Source of the DNA: Entomortierella parvispora
Lineage: Eukaryota; Mortierellomycota; Mortierellomycetes; Mortierellales; Mortierellaceae
Direction of reading: 5' to 3'
DNA length: 64,000 bases
NCBI GenBank assembly: GCA_963573315.1
Contig: OY752141.1
Span: 3,224,001-3,288,000 of the forward strand
Numbering within the stretch: position 1 is the stretch's first letter; each line of letters opens with the position of its first letter. Shown here piece by piece: positions 11,171 through 23,221 of this stretch. Under the pieces are notes generated by a model that saw only the letters and a program-made list of their open reading frames with translations, did no database searches and was not told the DNA's origin. A program made the position numbers and the translations under genes.

Positions 11171-12485
11171 GTAAAGGACACGGATCACCAACTTCTTGGC
11201 TGCAGTCTCCCAGGTCTCAAAGATCAATGAGGAGGCGTATCCAGGCCAAGGAGTATTCTTCTCAGCGATCACGGCCAAAACCTGGTCCAAAGATTGGTCA
11301 TGGGCCGAGTACAGCTCAAAGGGACGGACACGCTTGCATCCACGGGACTTCTTCTTGGCAAGAGCCTTGGTGGTGGCGCGAATGCTGGAGGAGAAGGTCT
11401 TGAGGAAGGGACCGACGGCCAGACGCTTGAACTCCTCAGCCGTGTCCTCGTAACGGAAGACGGCCGAGTAGCTGAAGGTGCTCAGAGTCATGGCATGGAC
11501 CACCTCTTGGCCAGTGAGGCATACGCTTGGGTCCTTTGCACTGCAGCCCAAGGGCAACTTGTTACAGTAACGGGGCATGACGATGTCGCCGTTCCAGGTG
11601 GTGTTGTACGCAGTGTTCTCATTCACATTCAAGACGGTGTTGACCTTGTTCATCAAATCGAAGTTGGCCTTGTAGAACTTCAGGTACGTGGGAGTGTTCA
11701 AAAAGTTGTTGGACATAACCCCCAACTTTGGGCAAGCAGCAGAGTTCAAGGTCAAAGTCTCGGTCGCCTGAGGGTACGTGTTCAAGGTGACCACGGAACC
11801 AGCAAAGCCATGGCGACGGTGCTTCAAAGGGTAGAATCCATCCAAAAAGTTCTCGGCCGACTCCTTGGTGCGCCAGACATACGTGTTACGGACATAGAGG
11901 TCTTCGGGGTCCAAGGTCGGGGACATGAACTTCAATTCGTCCACATAGATGGCACGCAATTGCTGGCCGACCACCTTTGTCTGGTGCGATCCTCGGTTGG
12001 ACAATTGGCCAACCTCGCAGTTTCCGCCCCAAAAAGTCGACGAGAACAAGTTCTCGTCCGAGATCAGGATGTTGGACCTGAGGGAAGGCGTCTGGGTCGA
12101 GGCAATTTTGGAGTCCTTGTTGTTGGCCATGAAGTTGAACTCGGCAGGTTGGGAGCAAATATCGTAGTCGGTGTGGTCACCAGGAACGACGTAGGAGGGA
12201 GTGCGGTCACCGTGGCGCATCATAACCTGGACCTTGTGGAGCTTGGCCCCTTTCTAAAGAAATAAAAAGAAACCGCCTCGATCGTTAGGGACCGTGTCTT
12301 TCTTTCGCACTTGCAAAAAGGTGTATTCATGGACTTACAATGGGGGCGTAGGTCTTGTGTGCGATGGGAAAGATACCCTGGCAATAGTTGTAATTCGCGT
12401 AAATGTCACTGGACTTGCTCGATTGACCAGCAACCTGAGCAGTGAGGACAGCAACAACGGCAAGTGAGATCTTGAGGAAATGCAT
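11045..12485 (-). CDS. secreted histidine acid phosphatase
   Basis: Two exons (12485-12339 and 12253-11045) give 451 residues. Residues 1 to about 20 form a signal peptide (charged start, then a hydrophobic Leu/Val/Ala core ending in AG), so the enzyme is secreted or enters the secretory pathway. Just after the intron lies the catalytic RHGDRTP motif of the histidine phosphatase superfamily (branch 2), and near residue 362 the proton-donor His-Asp (SAHDQS). Cysteines in the second half fit disulphide bonds. The reaction is hydrolysis of phosphomonoesters via a phosphohistidine; phytate or phosphosugar preference cannot be decided. The length is typical of the family. The last 40 codons are duplicated downstream as a broken copy. 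The start is the only ATG preceding the signal peptide. Confidence 0.9.
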
Positions 12486-13934
12486 TATGGGTAGTAGCGG
12501 GTTTTGTGAAATTGGGTATGAATGGATGCTATGTTCTAGGTGTGAGGGGTATAGGGTGTGGATATAGAAGCCAGTGGAAAGAGAACGGAGGGAGAGAGAA
12601 ATGATTTTTTTTCGGTTGTGTCGTGGTGTCAATGGATCTCTGACCTTTTTTTCCAGTTTCTCTCAACGCCTTTTATACCATGAACCCATCTTTGTGAGAA
12701 AATGTCCGTCGTAGTCTAACCAATTTTGTGAAAAATAAAGTGCACAGTGAATCACTTTTGCAAAAATAAACACCTCGCCCTGTCGTCCTTGGGCACGTCG
12801 ATCTTGCATTCCTGGCCGCTGGTACCCCCTGAATACCGCACATGGACAGAAAATGGTGTTGAGCATCAGGAAAAAGCGCGTTCTTGAGTACAAAAATGAA
12901 TCCGGTTAATTGTCGCCTGGGGGCGAATACAGGGGTGTTATCGCGAGTGGGAAAAGGACTGCCTATGATATCATCGGCTGCATTACTCCATTAGCGCCGC
13001 TCGAGGGGTGTTTGCGGGTGAGAGAGGTCTAATAACAATCACTGCCTTCCTTTGCTGGGAAACCAAAAAAGTGTATCCGTCGGTCCGTCAAGACAGATAG
13101 AGCCCTCGAACCGAAATTGTCAAAAACGTATGAACGCCTCGAGTCGAGACTATTCTTGACCATTGTTCAAAAGGTATGCTCAATCCACGTGCAGAAAGCA
13201 AACCAACTCCCTGGCGGATGGGGTGAGAAAAGCAATGCGAGGCATGAGAAAAGCAATGCGAGGCACGGGTGAATCGCGGTTGCACAAGCCCTAATTGCCC
13301 TCTTTTACGGTTTGCATGATTTTGGTTTAAACTGGCGCATGGGGTAGATGTTGCCAAAGGTGGAAATTTTCAGTCCAAAAGGGATGGAACGTGTCCTGCA
13401 CGAGACGGTGAGAACGATGGATCTTCATGAGAGATGATCCGAGCGTGTGGCCAATGATATTTGTTTGAACGTATCCAGTCGATGGGTCGAGATCGGGAAA
13501 TCCGGGTTGCAGTTTCTTCCTTGACGCGACCCCTTTGTCCTCGCGTGAATAGTGCATTAATAGCCTTCCTCCTTTCTTGCCTGCCGACGAGAATCAGTTT
13601 TTTTCTGCTTTCCAGCAAGAACCAAGTTACACAAAAGGGCCAATCAACGCTGTGAATCAAAAAAGTGATTTTCTACACCTCGAAGAAAGGAGGCAGGCTG
13701 CTGTTTGGTAGTACCGCAGAGGTCGCTACCATATCAGTCCCAATGTAAGGTCGCGTGAATGTCCGTATCACTCATTCTGAGAGGTTCTAACAAAAAAGAA
13801 TTCTATTTTGGATACTAGAACGCACTACAGAGTGAGGAGGGATTATATAGACAAGATAGATGTCATAGTCTAGGATGCTCTAGAAGCACTGGCGAGCCGA
13901 TTTGACTGATTAAAACCGAAAAACGGATATCAAT
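12486..13934. other. 1.45 kb spacer, no gene seen
   Basis: It lies between the phosphatase start and the stop of COX7C, both on the minus strand, and therefore includes the phosphatase promoter. Open frames are short and lack start, splice or motif support. A perfect 21-bp tandem duplication sits at 13224-13265. No tRNA-like A-box/B-box pair was found by eye. Confidence 0.55.
13224..13265. repeat. perfect 21-bp direct duplication
   Basis: The 21-bp unit tgagaaaagcaatgcgaggc(a) occurs twice back to back (13224-13244 and 13245-13265) without mismatch, so it is a recent slippage or duplication event. Confidence 0.9.
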
Positions 13935-14728
13935 TTAAACGCGGCCGGCCTTGTAGGCCTGCCAGTATCCAGCGACGAAGGGGAGGGAGAAACCGGTGCC
14001 GAGGTAAGCAACAACTCCGAAAGCAAGAGCGGGCTTGTTCTTGGTGGAGAAGGGGATGTTCTACATGCAATTGAATCGCAAAGAGGAAAGAGGGTAAGTC
14101 ATTTTGTATACCATGTACATCATTTTCCGAGTCATAGAAGATATTGTGGGGTCCAAGGGTCGCCGATCTGTGGGTCCAATTATCTTTGTACGTGTCCTGG
14201 GACTATAGCGTGTCGCCCGTCATATTAGTCAGATCCAGAGTCATTCAGGTCGCAGGATCACTGTTGTTATCTGTAGCGTCCAGACATGAGCAGAAATATA
14301 GGTCGTTGTCCAAATGCACCACCAAGATCCCAGGAGCCTCTATCACGAGTTCTGTCCATAAACCCTGATCGTCGACTACTTTCAAGCGAACTGCTCCAGA
14401 ATCTGGTGTTCTACTATCTGAACGATCAGCTCTCGATCGATATTAGGATTTAGTGTGTCGTAATCCAGCTTTCTCCAGAATGAATCAATGAGGAGACGTG
14501 CTCCCGCAATGATCAATGGCCGGGATCCATCAGCCTTGGGTCAAATGTCGGGTCTCCTGATCCTTTGGATCATCCCGCGCTTTCGAGATTCCTGAACAGT
14601 TGAGCTGTTTTCCGAGGGAAAAGAATTTGTTATAGTACCTGGCCCTTATCGTTGGTCCAGTGGTGGGCGCCGCTGCGCATGGGGGTGCCGACGATGGCGC
14701 GAGCTCTGATTCCAGTACGGGCAAACAT
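13935..14728 (-). CDS. COX7C: cytochrome c oxidase subunit VIIc (yeast Cox8 family)
   Basis: Two exons (14728-14639 and 14060-13935) separated by a long 578-nt intron give 71 residues. The first 25 or so form an Arg/Ala-rich mitochondrial presequence. The mature part begins near NIPFSTKNKPALA and has one membrane helix with the family signature GTGFSLPFVAGYWQ, followed by a short basic end. The protein is a single-span, nuclear-encoded subunit of respiratory complex IV in the inner mitochondrial membrane. The family length fits. The intron is far longer than most here but contains nothing I recognise. It is divergent from another mitochondrion-targeted protein. A small gene such as this is easily missed because each exon is under 130 nt. 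Confidence 0.88.
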
Positions 14729-15464
14729 TTTGTTGATGGTGTGTTGTCTTGGAGAATGGCAATTGAATCGGATGTGGTGTGATCAGAAAAGTGCAAGAAA
14801 ACGCGATAAGTTGTCACCGAATTTGTAATAATGCAAATGCTGCATCCGCGAAACCTTGATCCCTTTTGATCTTCGGGACAGCAGATCCGGATATCCCGTA
14901 TTTCTTCTTCCTCCGTGTTGGCGCAAGCGACGCGCAGTTGACGCCGAGCAGGGGAACCTTCACTAGTCAAGCTGCACACGATCGTCCTTGTCATGTCAAG
15001 TATTGTATGTAGGAGCAGCAACAAAAGTGCTGGAGTAGGGCGAATATCCCTCAGAGTCAGCCAGTGGTGCTCTGACTGCGACTGCGATTCCTATCCATTG
15101 CCTGGTTGCATCATTGGCGGCAGTCAAAGTCGTCCCCGTCTCCAGAGTGGGTGTACGAGAATAGCCCGCCCGCTGGCAAGGGAGCATGTGCAATGCAGGC
15201 AAGCGCAAAGGACAAAAAGTCCTTTTTCAATAGTCGTCCAAAAGAGGAAAAAAAATCGAGCGTGGTGATTGGTCAAAGCCCTTCCCGCACTCAAAATGGC
15301 GATTCTGTGCGTCTGGTGCTCACGTTCGGAGCTCTCACGCCATGTCTGATAAATACACGCCCCTCGGCTCGACGTCCTTCTCTCTTCTTGACCCAAGCAC
15401 GCATTCATCCATTCATACACTCTCTCGCTCTCTCTTTCTCCACACCCTCACAACCACAACCACC
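14729..15464. promoter_or_regulatory. divergent promoter between two mitochondrial genes
   Basis: This 736-bp interval separates COX7C (-) from the mitochondrion-targeted gene (+). An ATTGGT (inverted CCAAT) occurs at 15268-15273, and a TATA-like gataaata at about 15349-15356 lies some 110 nt before the plus-strand ATG. CCAAT boxes bound by the HAP/NF-Y complex commonly drive respiratory genes in fungi; its use here is inferred. Confidence 0.35.
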
Positions 15465-16943
15465 ATGCTGGCCAACAACCAAGCCGCACGTCTCTTCTCC
15501 GTCAGCAACGCCGCAAAGCTTCTTCGCAGCTCTCTTCCCAGCCGCTCCTTTGCCTCCACTTCTTCGTCATTCTCTGCCAACTCTCGCGGCTTCTTCTTCT
15601 CCAACAACAACCACACAGCCTTCAGTTCTTGCACACCCGCCAACACACACTTCTCTCCTGCCTCCAGATTCTTTTCTTCCTCAACAGCACGACCAGTCTT
15701 TGGAGCCAACACAACCACCGCCGCTTTCGCCAAAAGCACCTCGACTCTCTCTTCGTCCTTTGCCAAGGGCCAGGCCACTCGTGGATTCTGCAAACGTGCC
15801 TGGCGCGGTGAAGGCGAAGGTCATCATCACCATCATCAATCATGGTTCGGACGAGGACGCCATGGCGATTACCATAAGGGGACCACTAGTTCAACAGCTT
15901 CGGCCGCTGCTGGAGCTACAGCAGAGGCAGAACGTGCTGTAGCGGCGGCGTTCCATCACTGGGGACATCAACATCACCACTGGAAACACCTGGGTCGCCG
16001 TGGATACCATCATGACCACCACATGATGCACCATTTCGGTCGACGCAGACGGTTTCGTTTCCTCTTCAAGATGATGGCCATCTCCACCCTCCTTGTCGCC
16101 GTCCCCGCCGTCGTGGTCTTGGACGCCCCCTTAAACACCTTGTTCTACGTTCCCCTGACGGTCGGTGGAGCGGGTTTCGTGCTGATGCTGACCGGCAGAC
16201 TGTTGATCTTCTTCTTGCCTTTGATGGCAGTGGGAGGAGCAGCCACGTTCTGGATGATGTCCATGCCCGCAGCCACCACAGTCAGGGACTTGAAGAAGAT
16301 TTTGATCCGTGATAAGAAGAATCAATACTCTTCCTACCCTACTTCTGCCTTGTCGACCTTGGGAAAGGACTGGCAAGTGCAAACCGCTAGACCAGACGAG
16401 TGGTTCCATTGGACTTTCCCTGATCCCAAGTTGGGAGCCAAGGGAGAGGCCCCCAAGGACAAGATTGATATCCGCATGGCCGTCTTTGACCCCAATGACG
16501 ACAGTGAACGCAAGGCCAAGACCATGAAGTTCTTGGATCGATTCCAAGATGAAGACGAGGAGCCTTCTCGTCGGGCCATGAAGAAGTGGAAGAAGAGACA
16601 CTTCCACAAGGGAAGCGAGGACGATTGCGCCATGCTCGAGAGCCTCAAGGTCAAGCGACAAGGCGACCACTTTGTGATCCAGATGGAGGATGATGGTGAG
16701 AAGATTATGGATCAAAAGTGGGCCAAGAAGTACCTCGCCCTGGCTCAGATTGTCGACCGTGCCGCGACCGAGATGGAGAAGGCTCAACCTGGATTGAATC
16801 TCGGCAACCAGGTCGTGCTCGTCCATAACAAGCCTAGCCTAGATGAGGACTCGATCTGGAACCGTTGGTCCCCCTATGGACACATTTCCCTTCGTGTCCC
16901 CATTGATCGCACCTGGGTCAAGGACTTGTCTTCAGACGAGTAA
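15465..16943 (+). CDS. mitochondrion-targeted His-rich membrane protein, unknown
   Basis: Single exon, 492 residues. I chose the ATG at 15465 (CACCATG context), which starts a long Ser/Ala/Arg/Phe-rich presequence; the upstream in-frame ATG at 15342 would precede it with low-complexity sequence. Residues about 125-205 hold a histidine-rich stretch with many His pairs and triplets flanking Gly, Arg and Trp. Then come two or three hydrophobic segments (about 206-276). The C-terminal 210 residues are soluble and charged, with a conserved-looking core around HFVIQMEDDGEKIMDQKW and HISLRVPIDRTW. I do not recognise the family. Targeting to mitochondria, probably the inner membrane, is inferred from the N-terminus and from the divergent COX7C neighbour. 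The His-rich part could bind metal. A run of 17 C begins 14 nt after the stop. Confidence 0.8.
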   Translation: MLANNQAARLFSVSNAAKLLRSSLPSRSFASTSSSFSANSRGFFFSNNNHTAFSSCTPANTHFSPASRFFSSSTARPVFGANTTTAAFAKSTSTLSSSFAKGQATRGFCKRAWRGEGEGHHHHHQSWFGRGRHGDYHKGTTSSTASAAAGATAEAERAVAAAFHHWGHQHHHWKHLGRRGYHHDHHMMHHFGRRRRFRFLFKMMAISTLLVAVPAVVVLDAPLNTLFYVPLTVGGAGFVLMLTGRLLIFFLPLMAVGGAATFWMMSMPAATTVRDLKKILIRDKKNQYSSYPTSALSTLGKDWQVQTARPDEWFHWTFPDPKLGAKGEAPKDKIDIRMAVFDPNDDSERKAKTMKFLDRFQDEDEEPSRRAMKKWKKRHFHKGSEDDCAMLESLKVKRQGDHFVIQMEDDGEKIMDQKWAKKYLALAQIVDRAATEMEKAQPGLNLGNQVVLVHNKPSLDEDSIWNRWSPYGHISLRVPIDRTWVKDLSSDE

Positions 16944-16956
16944 CTTTTCTTTTATT

Positions 16957-16973
16957 CCCCCCCCCCCCCCCCC
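16957..16973 (+). repeat. run of 17 C just after a stop codon
   Basis: It begins 14 nt downstream of the TAA at 16943, so it falls in the 3' untranslated region of the mitochondrion-targeted gene, on its sense strand. Confidence 0.9.
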
Positions 16974-17304
16974 TTTACCCTCTGTAACGCCTTGTTTTTT
17001 GTATATTATCACGACCCCATTGAGCTGTAACGAATAAATGGTTTTATCTTCCAAAATTCAAAGAATGACGATCTTGTGCTTGCTGGTCCGTCCCATTAGA
17101 ATAACAATCAAACCCACCCATCCTTATCCTCGAAGGTTGCCAGAGTTATTTTGAATGAATTGCGCTGCCTGACTGGGTCTGAAGGAGGTATTAAAGCTGG
17201 CCTTCTTTTTGTTGGCGAAGCAAGGACAACGCTTCCGCCAATTGATCCTTCATGACCAGCACTTGCTCCAATTGATTCCGAAGATTGTCTTGGCGCCGAT
17301 TTGA

Positions 17305-20300
17305 TTATTCTTGGATGGCTTTCAAACTCTGCAGCTCCTCCAGTAACGCAGAAGTTGTATCATCTGTCGAAATTTCTTGGCTCGCAGTCGGAGAGGAGAC
17401 AAAGGTGGGTGGACTCCAAGGCAAGGTGTTGTCGATCGCCGCCGTCGAGATCCCGTTTGCGGCCGTGTCTCTTTCCAAATCCAAGTCCTCGACGATCGCA
17501 TCTACTTGAGGGCCTCCTTCTGCGGAAGCCGAAGAAGAAGGATCAACCAACTCCTCAGCCACCTCGCCACTGGGTGCCTGATCATCCTTGGACTCATGTT
17601 CAGTCCCGGGAAGGGTAGGGAGGGCGTCCTTGTTCTTGGCAGGATCCTCAGGCTTGGCGAGCTCAGGGTTGTGCAAATGAACGGCCATGAGAAGGTCCTT
17701 TTGGAGGTATTTGGCAGTATATTCTTGAACTTGCTTGGCAGGTACAGAGTAATAAATCTCTGAAGGAAACCAAGGGTAGGTATTTCGAAATCCTAAAACG
17801 AAGATCATAGCAAGATATGGTTCAGTGACACAATCCTAGAAGGCGTGAGGGAAACTGTGGGAAAGGCAATTGATACCTGGAGTGTGGAAGGACATATTCT
17901 CGGCACTTTCGATGGATCTGAGTCGGTTCTCGATCCACACTAGGCGCCAGCTGTCGTCGCCAGTGTTAAAAGCGACGTTGATCAGAGCTAACAGATCACG
18001 GTGTCAAAAAACCAACGTGAAGATGAGCAATTGCAATGGCAGTACAGAGGACATTTCCAGTGTGACCATGTTCTTCCATCATACCGATCAAGACGTTGAG
18101 CATGAGGATAACGGTCATGAAGAAATAGATAATCATCATGATATGGAAGGCAACATCATCCGATCCAAACTTGTCCGCCACTGGATCGTATAGACCCCCC
18201 TAGTTGTCATGAAAACGAAAGAGGGAACATTCAGGGAACATTCATCAATTAGCTGCCTTCAAAAATAATACCCCCGCTTCACACGGTGAGCATCCACAAT
18301 ACAAGAAGAACCAATCACCCAAGTGGATCCCGACTCACCATGAAAAAGTACGTGGCAGATACAGCGGCGGGAAAGCTCCTTGTGAAATTAGCCGCTTGAT
18401 TATCCACGTTTTCCGACTTGAATGTCTTTCCCCATAGCAGGTGCAGGAACGCGTGAGAGAACGCGACGATGGAAATGGCAAATATGATAAAGAACACCCG
18501 AATCTTTCTTATAACGCTGAGGATGATTGTCACGAAATGACACACGCTCTTGATCACTCTAAGCTCGAACAGCTGTGAAGAGGATAGCATCCGCAATTGG
18601 ATCAAATAGGGAAAAAAAGAAAAGTTAAGCGCGTTGTTGCGATTGGTGCACCATCTGCAATTCCTTTTGAGAAGATCTGAACTCGCACAGAGAACAAGTA
18701 ATTAAAACGTACCAGGTGGAGATAGATCACCAAGATCGAAAAACTGAAAGGGCGAGTGTTTCCAGTGACAGTGGCGCCATCTCCATTACGCGTGATCTCG
18801 TATATTTGGGCAGCACTCGCAGCCAGAGGAAGCGCAAAAACCGTGATGTCGACATAGTTATAGGGTGAAGATAGGTAACCACGAGGATTTCGGAGAAACT
18901 GTTGAAATTCGAGCCAAAGGAACACCGCTGCAACAACAATGATCCCAACAAATGCCAGTTTTAAATCCTCTGGGTATTCCAGGTACACTTGACAAAAGGT
19001 CACAGTCAGAACCAAGATGTAATAAATACACTGGGACACAAACCGAACCATCCAGTACGACCGACCAAACATGTTCCTATCCACAGCAAGGTCACCACTG
19101 AATAAATATAAGCTGGTTTCGTAATCGTGTAGCCTGCGCGTTCTTGACGGCACTTACCACTTGTACTCCAGCAAGGCCGCAATAGCTGGATTGTCAAAGA
19201 ACTTGAGGTTCAGCGCGTGCGTCCGAATAAATTGAAACTCCCTTGGCAGGATGTTGAGCATCACCAACCTCACCGATGACTTCCACCATGTTGTCTTCGA
19301 ATCCACAACCTTCAACTTGAGGGGCTTTGAGCCTTTCTCCTCGTCTTGAGAGTTTCTATTCTGAACATGCCACAAGAGCTGGAAAGGCGCGACGTAGACA
19401 TCTTCAGCAAATCTTTCCGTCATCTTTTCCCCTTCTTGAATATCCAGCTGTAGACTGGAGGGCACGACTGGCCGGGCTTGGAAAGCTACAGACCCCTGTT
19501 GAGCTTGACAGACATCAAAAAGAGCACACCGAGTTACCTCCCTAATCATGGGGGCTAACATGTCATCATTGTCGAGATCGGCGAGTGGGTTATCCTCTCC
19601 AAAAACGTTGGTAAAAAAGTTGTCCTCGACTTTCGAACGCGGTTTCCGTAACCACGATGGTATAAAATTGGTGAATCTTGCAGCTTGATACACCTGGGCC
19701 CTTCGGATGACATATTCTCTTTCCTTGGCTTGAATGAAAGCACAGCGGTACATAACCTCACGAGCCAAATCAGGCTCTTGGTCAATCAGATCCGGGAGGA
19801 TTTCAAGAACGACAGAGAGGAATCCGACATCATGTTTCCGTTTAGCCATTCGAACACAATAGTCCATGAGGATCACCGCCATGTCCAACATTCTTGGATT
19901 GAATCTGGTTTTGCTTAGGGTCCGCTTGATGATATTGCTATCCTTTCTGTTGGACACGCAAGGGTACCAGGGTGTATCATCGTCACCATTAAATCCAGTC
20001 TGCAAGAGATCTCTGAGGAATATATCATAGCCATTTAGAGAGCCATCTACCATTTTGGATGAGTGAAGGACAATCTCATCAAGGACGGTGTAGGTCGGAC
20101 TATAAATATCTGGATGACGCCCGATGTACTTTAACATGTAACGGAGGATTTCCTTCTGATGCCTTGGATTATCCTTGGACACGCTGTATAGTGCCACAAG
20201 GCTAGGGATGTTGCGGATAGCCCTACGAATGTGCTCTGGACTCATCAGCGTTTGTGTATGGAACTCAAAGTACTGATACGAGTCTGCGCTAATATCGGGA

Positions 20301-23221
20301 TTGATGTACCGAACCGAGTTTCCGTGATCGCACAGAACCACATTTCCTTCGCAATTCCAGTCCAGGTCTGCGTATCTGCCACTCTTTAAGCAACCAAAGA
20401 ATCTTCCTGATCGCATCGCCAAGAGCTCGCATTCAAGATCTCTAGATGGATACCGAGGCAGTCCCCACACCCATATCATGTCTTTGCTCCACGCAAGAAA
20501 GCGTGTTTTGCAAGGCAGAAAGTAGATCTCTTTGAACTCACCCCACCAGGACCTTAGATATTGGATCAATTTTGGTCCCTTGTCGTCTGGCCCCTGTACC
20601 GTAAGCGTCATTATACTGCGTATACCTGGGCGTAGGTGGAGAGAGTAATGGTATCCAGATATGGTCACCAGCTGCTGCGGCTTTTTCTCCTCATCTGCGA
20701 CATGAGGCCTTAAGCGCGCGTTTGTGCACCAAGTGTCGATCTCTAGCGCAGAGGTCTCGTTAAAGACATCGGTGGTTGTCAACACGATCGTTTCTTTCAG
20801 CCCGTAGACGGAAAGGGAGGATCCCTGTGCGAGCAGAATCATATTTCCCGAAGTCGACTCGCCCAATCTTTGCCAGAAAAGCTCATCATTATGATGGTAT
20901 TCAATCGTCTCGACGGTTTCTTCATCAAGGACAGCTGATCCTGACCCTAATCTATCGCCAAGGTTCAACTGTAGCCCTCTATTCTGTTTCTTATCAGGCT
21001 TGTCAACAGAAAATAGGTGCTGCACGCCGAAATCAGAATACGGGATTTGTAACTTCTGGTCGGCAAATCGGCCATTCGTTGCAGGGTACGAGATCGTGCA
21101 AGGCTCGCCTTTGGTGGCGTAGCAGAGGAGATGGCAATCGTCCAGAAACCGCGATGTCATCCCACTGTTTTGTCGAAAGCAGGACTGGACTTCAGTGCCA
21201 GTCATAGTGTTGAACAGGCATGTGCTGCTATTCATGGTGATTACCATTAGGACACCATCGCTCGAGAATGAGATATCGGTGATTTTGCTGCAAAATTCAG
21301 GCATCGGTGACTGAGAAAGGAGGCATCCTTTTCTAAGATCCCATACGGAAAACTCCTCGGGATTTGCCCAGGCGCAAATAGGACCACGCAAGCTGCCGAT
21401 CAGCATCTTGGCTCCTGACTGAATAACATCCTGGAATTCTTCTTCACGGGTCCTTCTGTCTTCGTTCGTGTCTGATGATGTTGCCTTCGGTGCAATGGTG
21501 ACGGGATCTGAAAGTCTCAGGTCAAAAGTCCTCGTCCATAGTTTCCGCGTTTCGTACACCGATACAGTCAAGCCATTGCAGGCCACAAAGGCCTCCTGAG
21601 TGATATCGGTGCCACGAGCAGTGGTATTCTCTTGTCCTGTTACTTTTTGCTTCGGGGATCGCTCCTTTTCCCAGTCCAAAATGTGGAATCGTCCGAATCC
21701 TGAAAATCCATTCAGCGGGTGGTTAGGTTCAAGGGATCCAGGGTTCAAGGCCGATGTCCTCGTCGCACTTGTCTGGCTGGTTTCGGCAGGAGTAAAGTGC
21801 TGTGAGTACTCATAGAGTAGAAAAGCCACCCCGGGGAATTCAGATCGCCCCAGATCGATGGAAGGGAAGACAGCAATACGAGATGCATCATGTGAAATAG
21901 CAATCTCCAACGATGGAGGGTGTCCAAGACCGTTCCGTGTGATTGAAAAATCGGTGTGTGCGACCCATGGGTGATCATCCGCAAGGTGAGAAAGATTGTG
22001 GAAACCGTTCGGACTGTTTGATAGTTGCTCCGATGTTGCAGTAGATGCTGTTCGGGTTGGATCTACCAGTTTCCAGAGATCCAAGTGCGCGCGAGTTTTT
22101 GTGAACGACAGTGTAAGTACGTGGGATCCCGAGCCGCAAACTTGGGATCGTTCAATCTTGACAGGTCGCACTGGAGCGGTTGGCTCGTCCGAGGGGTCCT
22201 TGTGAAGAACATCGACAGTCTGCACCAAACTTTGTGATCCATTGAGAGATATCGTGCCGTCTAAACGAAAACAACTACAGGTGAGTTTGCAAATCGATCT
22301 TTAAGGCAAGGGTCAGTGGTGCTACCTACCAGTGGCTGTGCCTGGCGAATTTGGTCTGTACGGCTGCAACTCCACATAGTATACAGTGAGGAATGAATTC
22401 TGCTTTTGTTCCTCAGTCAATGGGGGTACATGAGGAAGGTGTTTCATTGGGACGGTGGTCAGTTCCAATGAAAGATCCAAGCTTTCGATGTTGTCTTCAA
22501 TCCAGATCTGCGAAGGCAGTTTTAGTCGATAGGTTCGCGGTTGATTCTCCAAAGTTGGGTGCAGGTCACCCATTTTGCGAATGCAATTGACCTCTCGATG
22601 GAGAACGTTGATAAAAAGACGATCGCTTTTATCCTGCGGGTATCAATGTGAACGAAGAGATCAGTCGTGGGCCTTTTTTATAGTCAAAAAAAAAAAAAGG
22701 AAAAAAATAACTCACCTCAGGGTAGTGAGGACTGGATTCAAAGGCGAGCGGTCGAAAAACTTGGCTGTCAAAGCTGTCAAATGAAACGCACCACACTGCG
22801 CTGTGGACGAGCTCCCCTCCGGGATCCACTGCAGCAATTTGACGACGATACTCTAGCAACGCCTCTCTGTCAAACGTATGACAGGCGCGCACCCTTTGAC
22901 TCACTGGCCTAATCTGCACTGGATCCTTGGCACTATTTCCGCCAATAGAGAGAGATGTCAGATCCTAGGAAGGCACCTCTTTACGATTCAAATGGAAGCA
23001 CGATTGTTAGAGGATCTCATACCTTTCTGTGGCATTGCCATGTTTGAATGGTAGGCGAACCGATTCAGACTCAGGCGATATCGCCTCTGGGGAAAAGTAT
23101 CCTCGGAGGTAAGGCACTAGAGGAAGATCATCAATGGTTAGATGTTACTGCGATAGTCTATGGTTGTCGCTGGCCTGCCCTTACTTTGTGCCTGCGGTTC
23201 GGTGAGGGTGTCAACACTCAT
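17305..23221 (-). CDS. very large TRP-type ion channel with WD-like N-terminal region
   Basis: Ten exons (23221-23185, 23116-23023, 22932-22716, 22633-22330, 22260-19158, 19097-18713, 18572-18339, 18199-18085, 17987-17877, 17792-17305) give 1695 residues with all phases matching. Residues 1 to about 1250 are soluble and read as beta-propeller-like repeats followed by a helical region. Exons 6-8 encode six membrane helices. The last two flank a pore loop around YFFMGGLYDPV, and S6 reads LNVLIALINVAF, as in TRP channels of the Ion_trans family. The C-terminus is acidic and ends in a coiled coil. It is probably a non-selective or Ca2+-permeable cation channel; gating and location are unknown. 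The stop at 17305 interrupts the coiled coil: the same frame continues for 37 more codons to a TAA at 17191. Exon 1 (12 codons) and its ATG at 23221 are the least certain parts. Confidence 0.82.

Noticed and set aside
22937-23022. Alternative acceptor at 22968 for the second intron of the channel gene
   Set aside because: It gives an immediate stop; the acceptor at 22933 keeps the frame.
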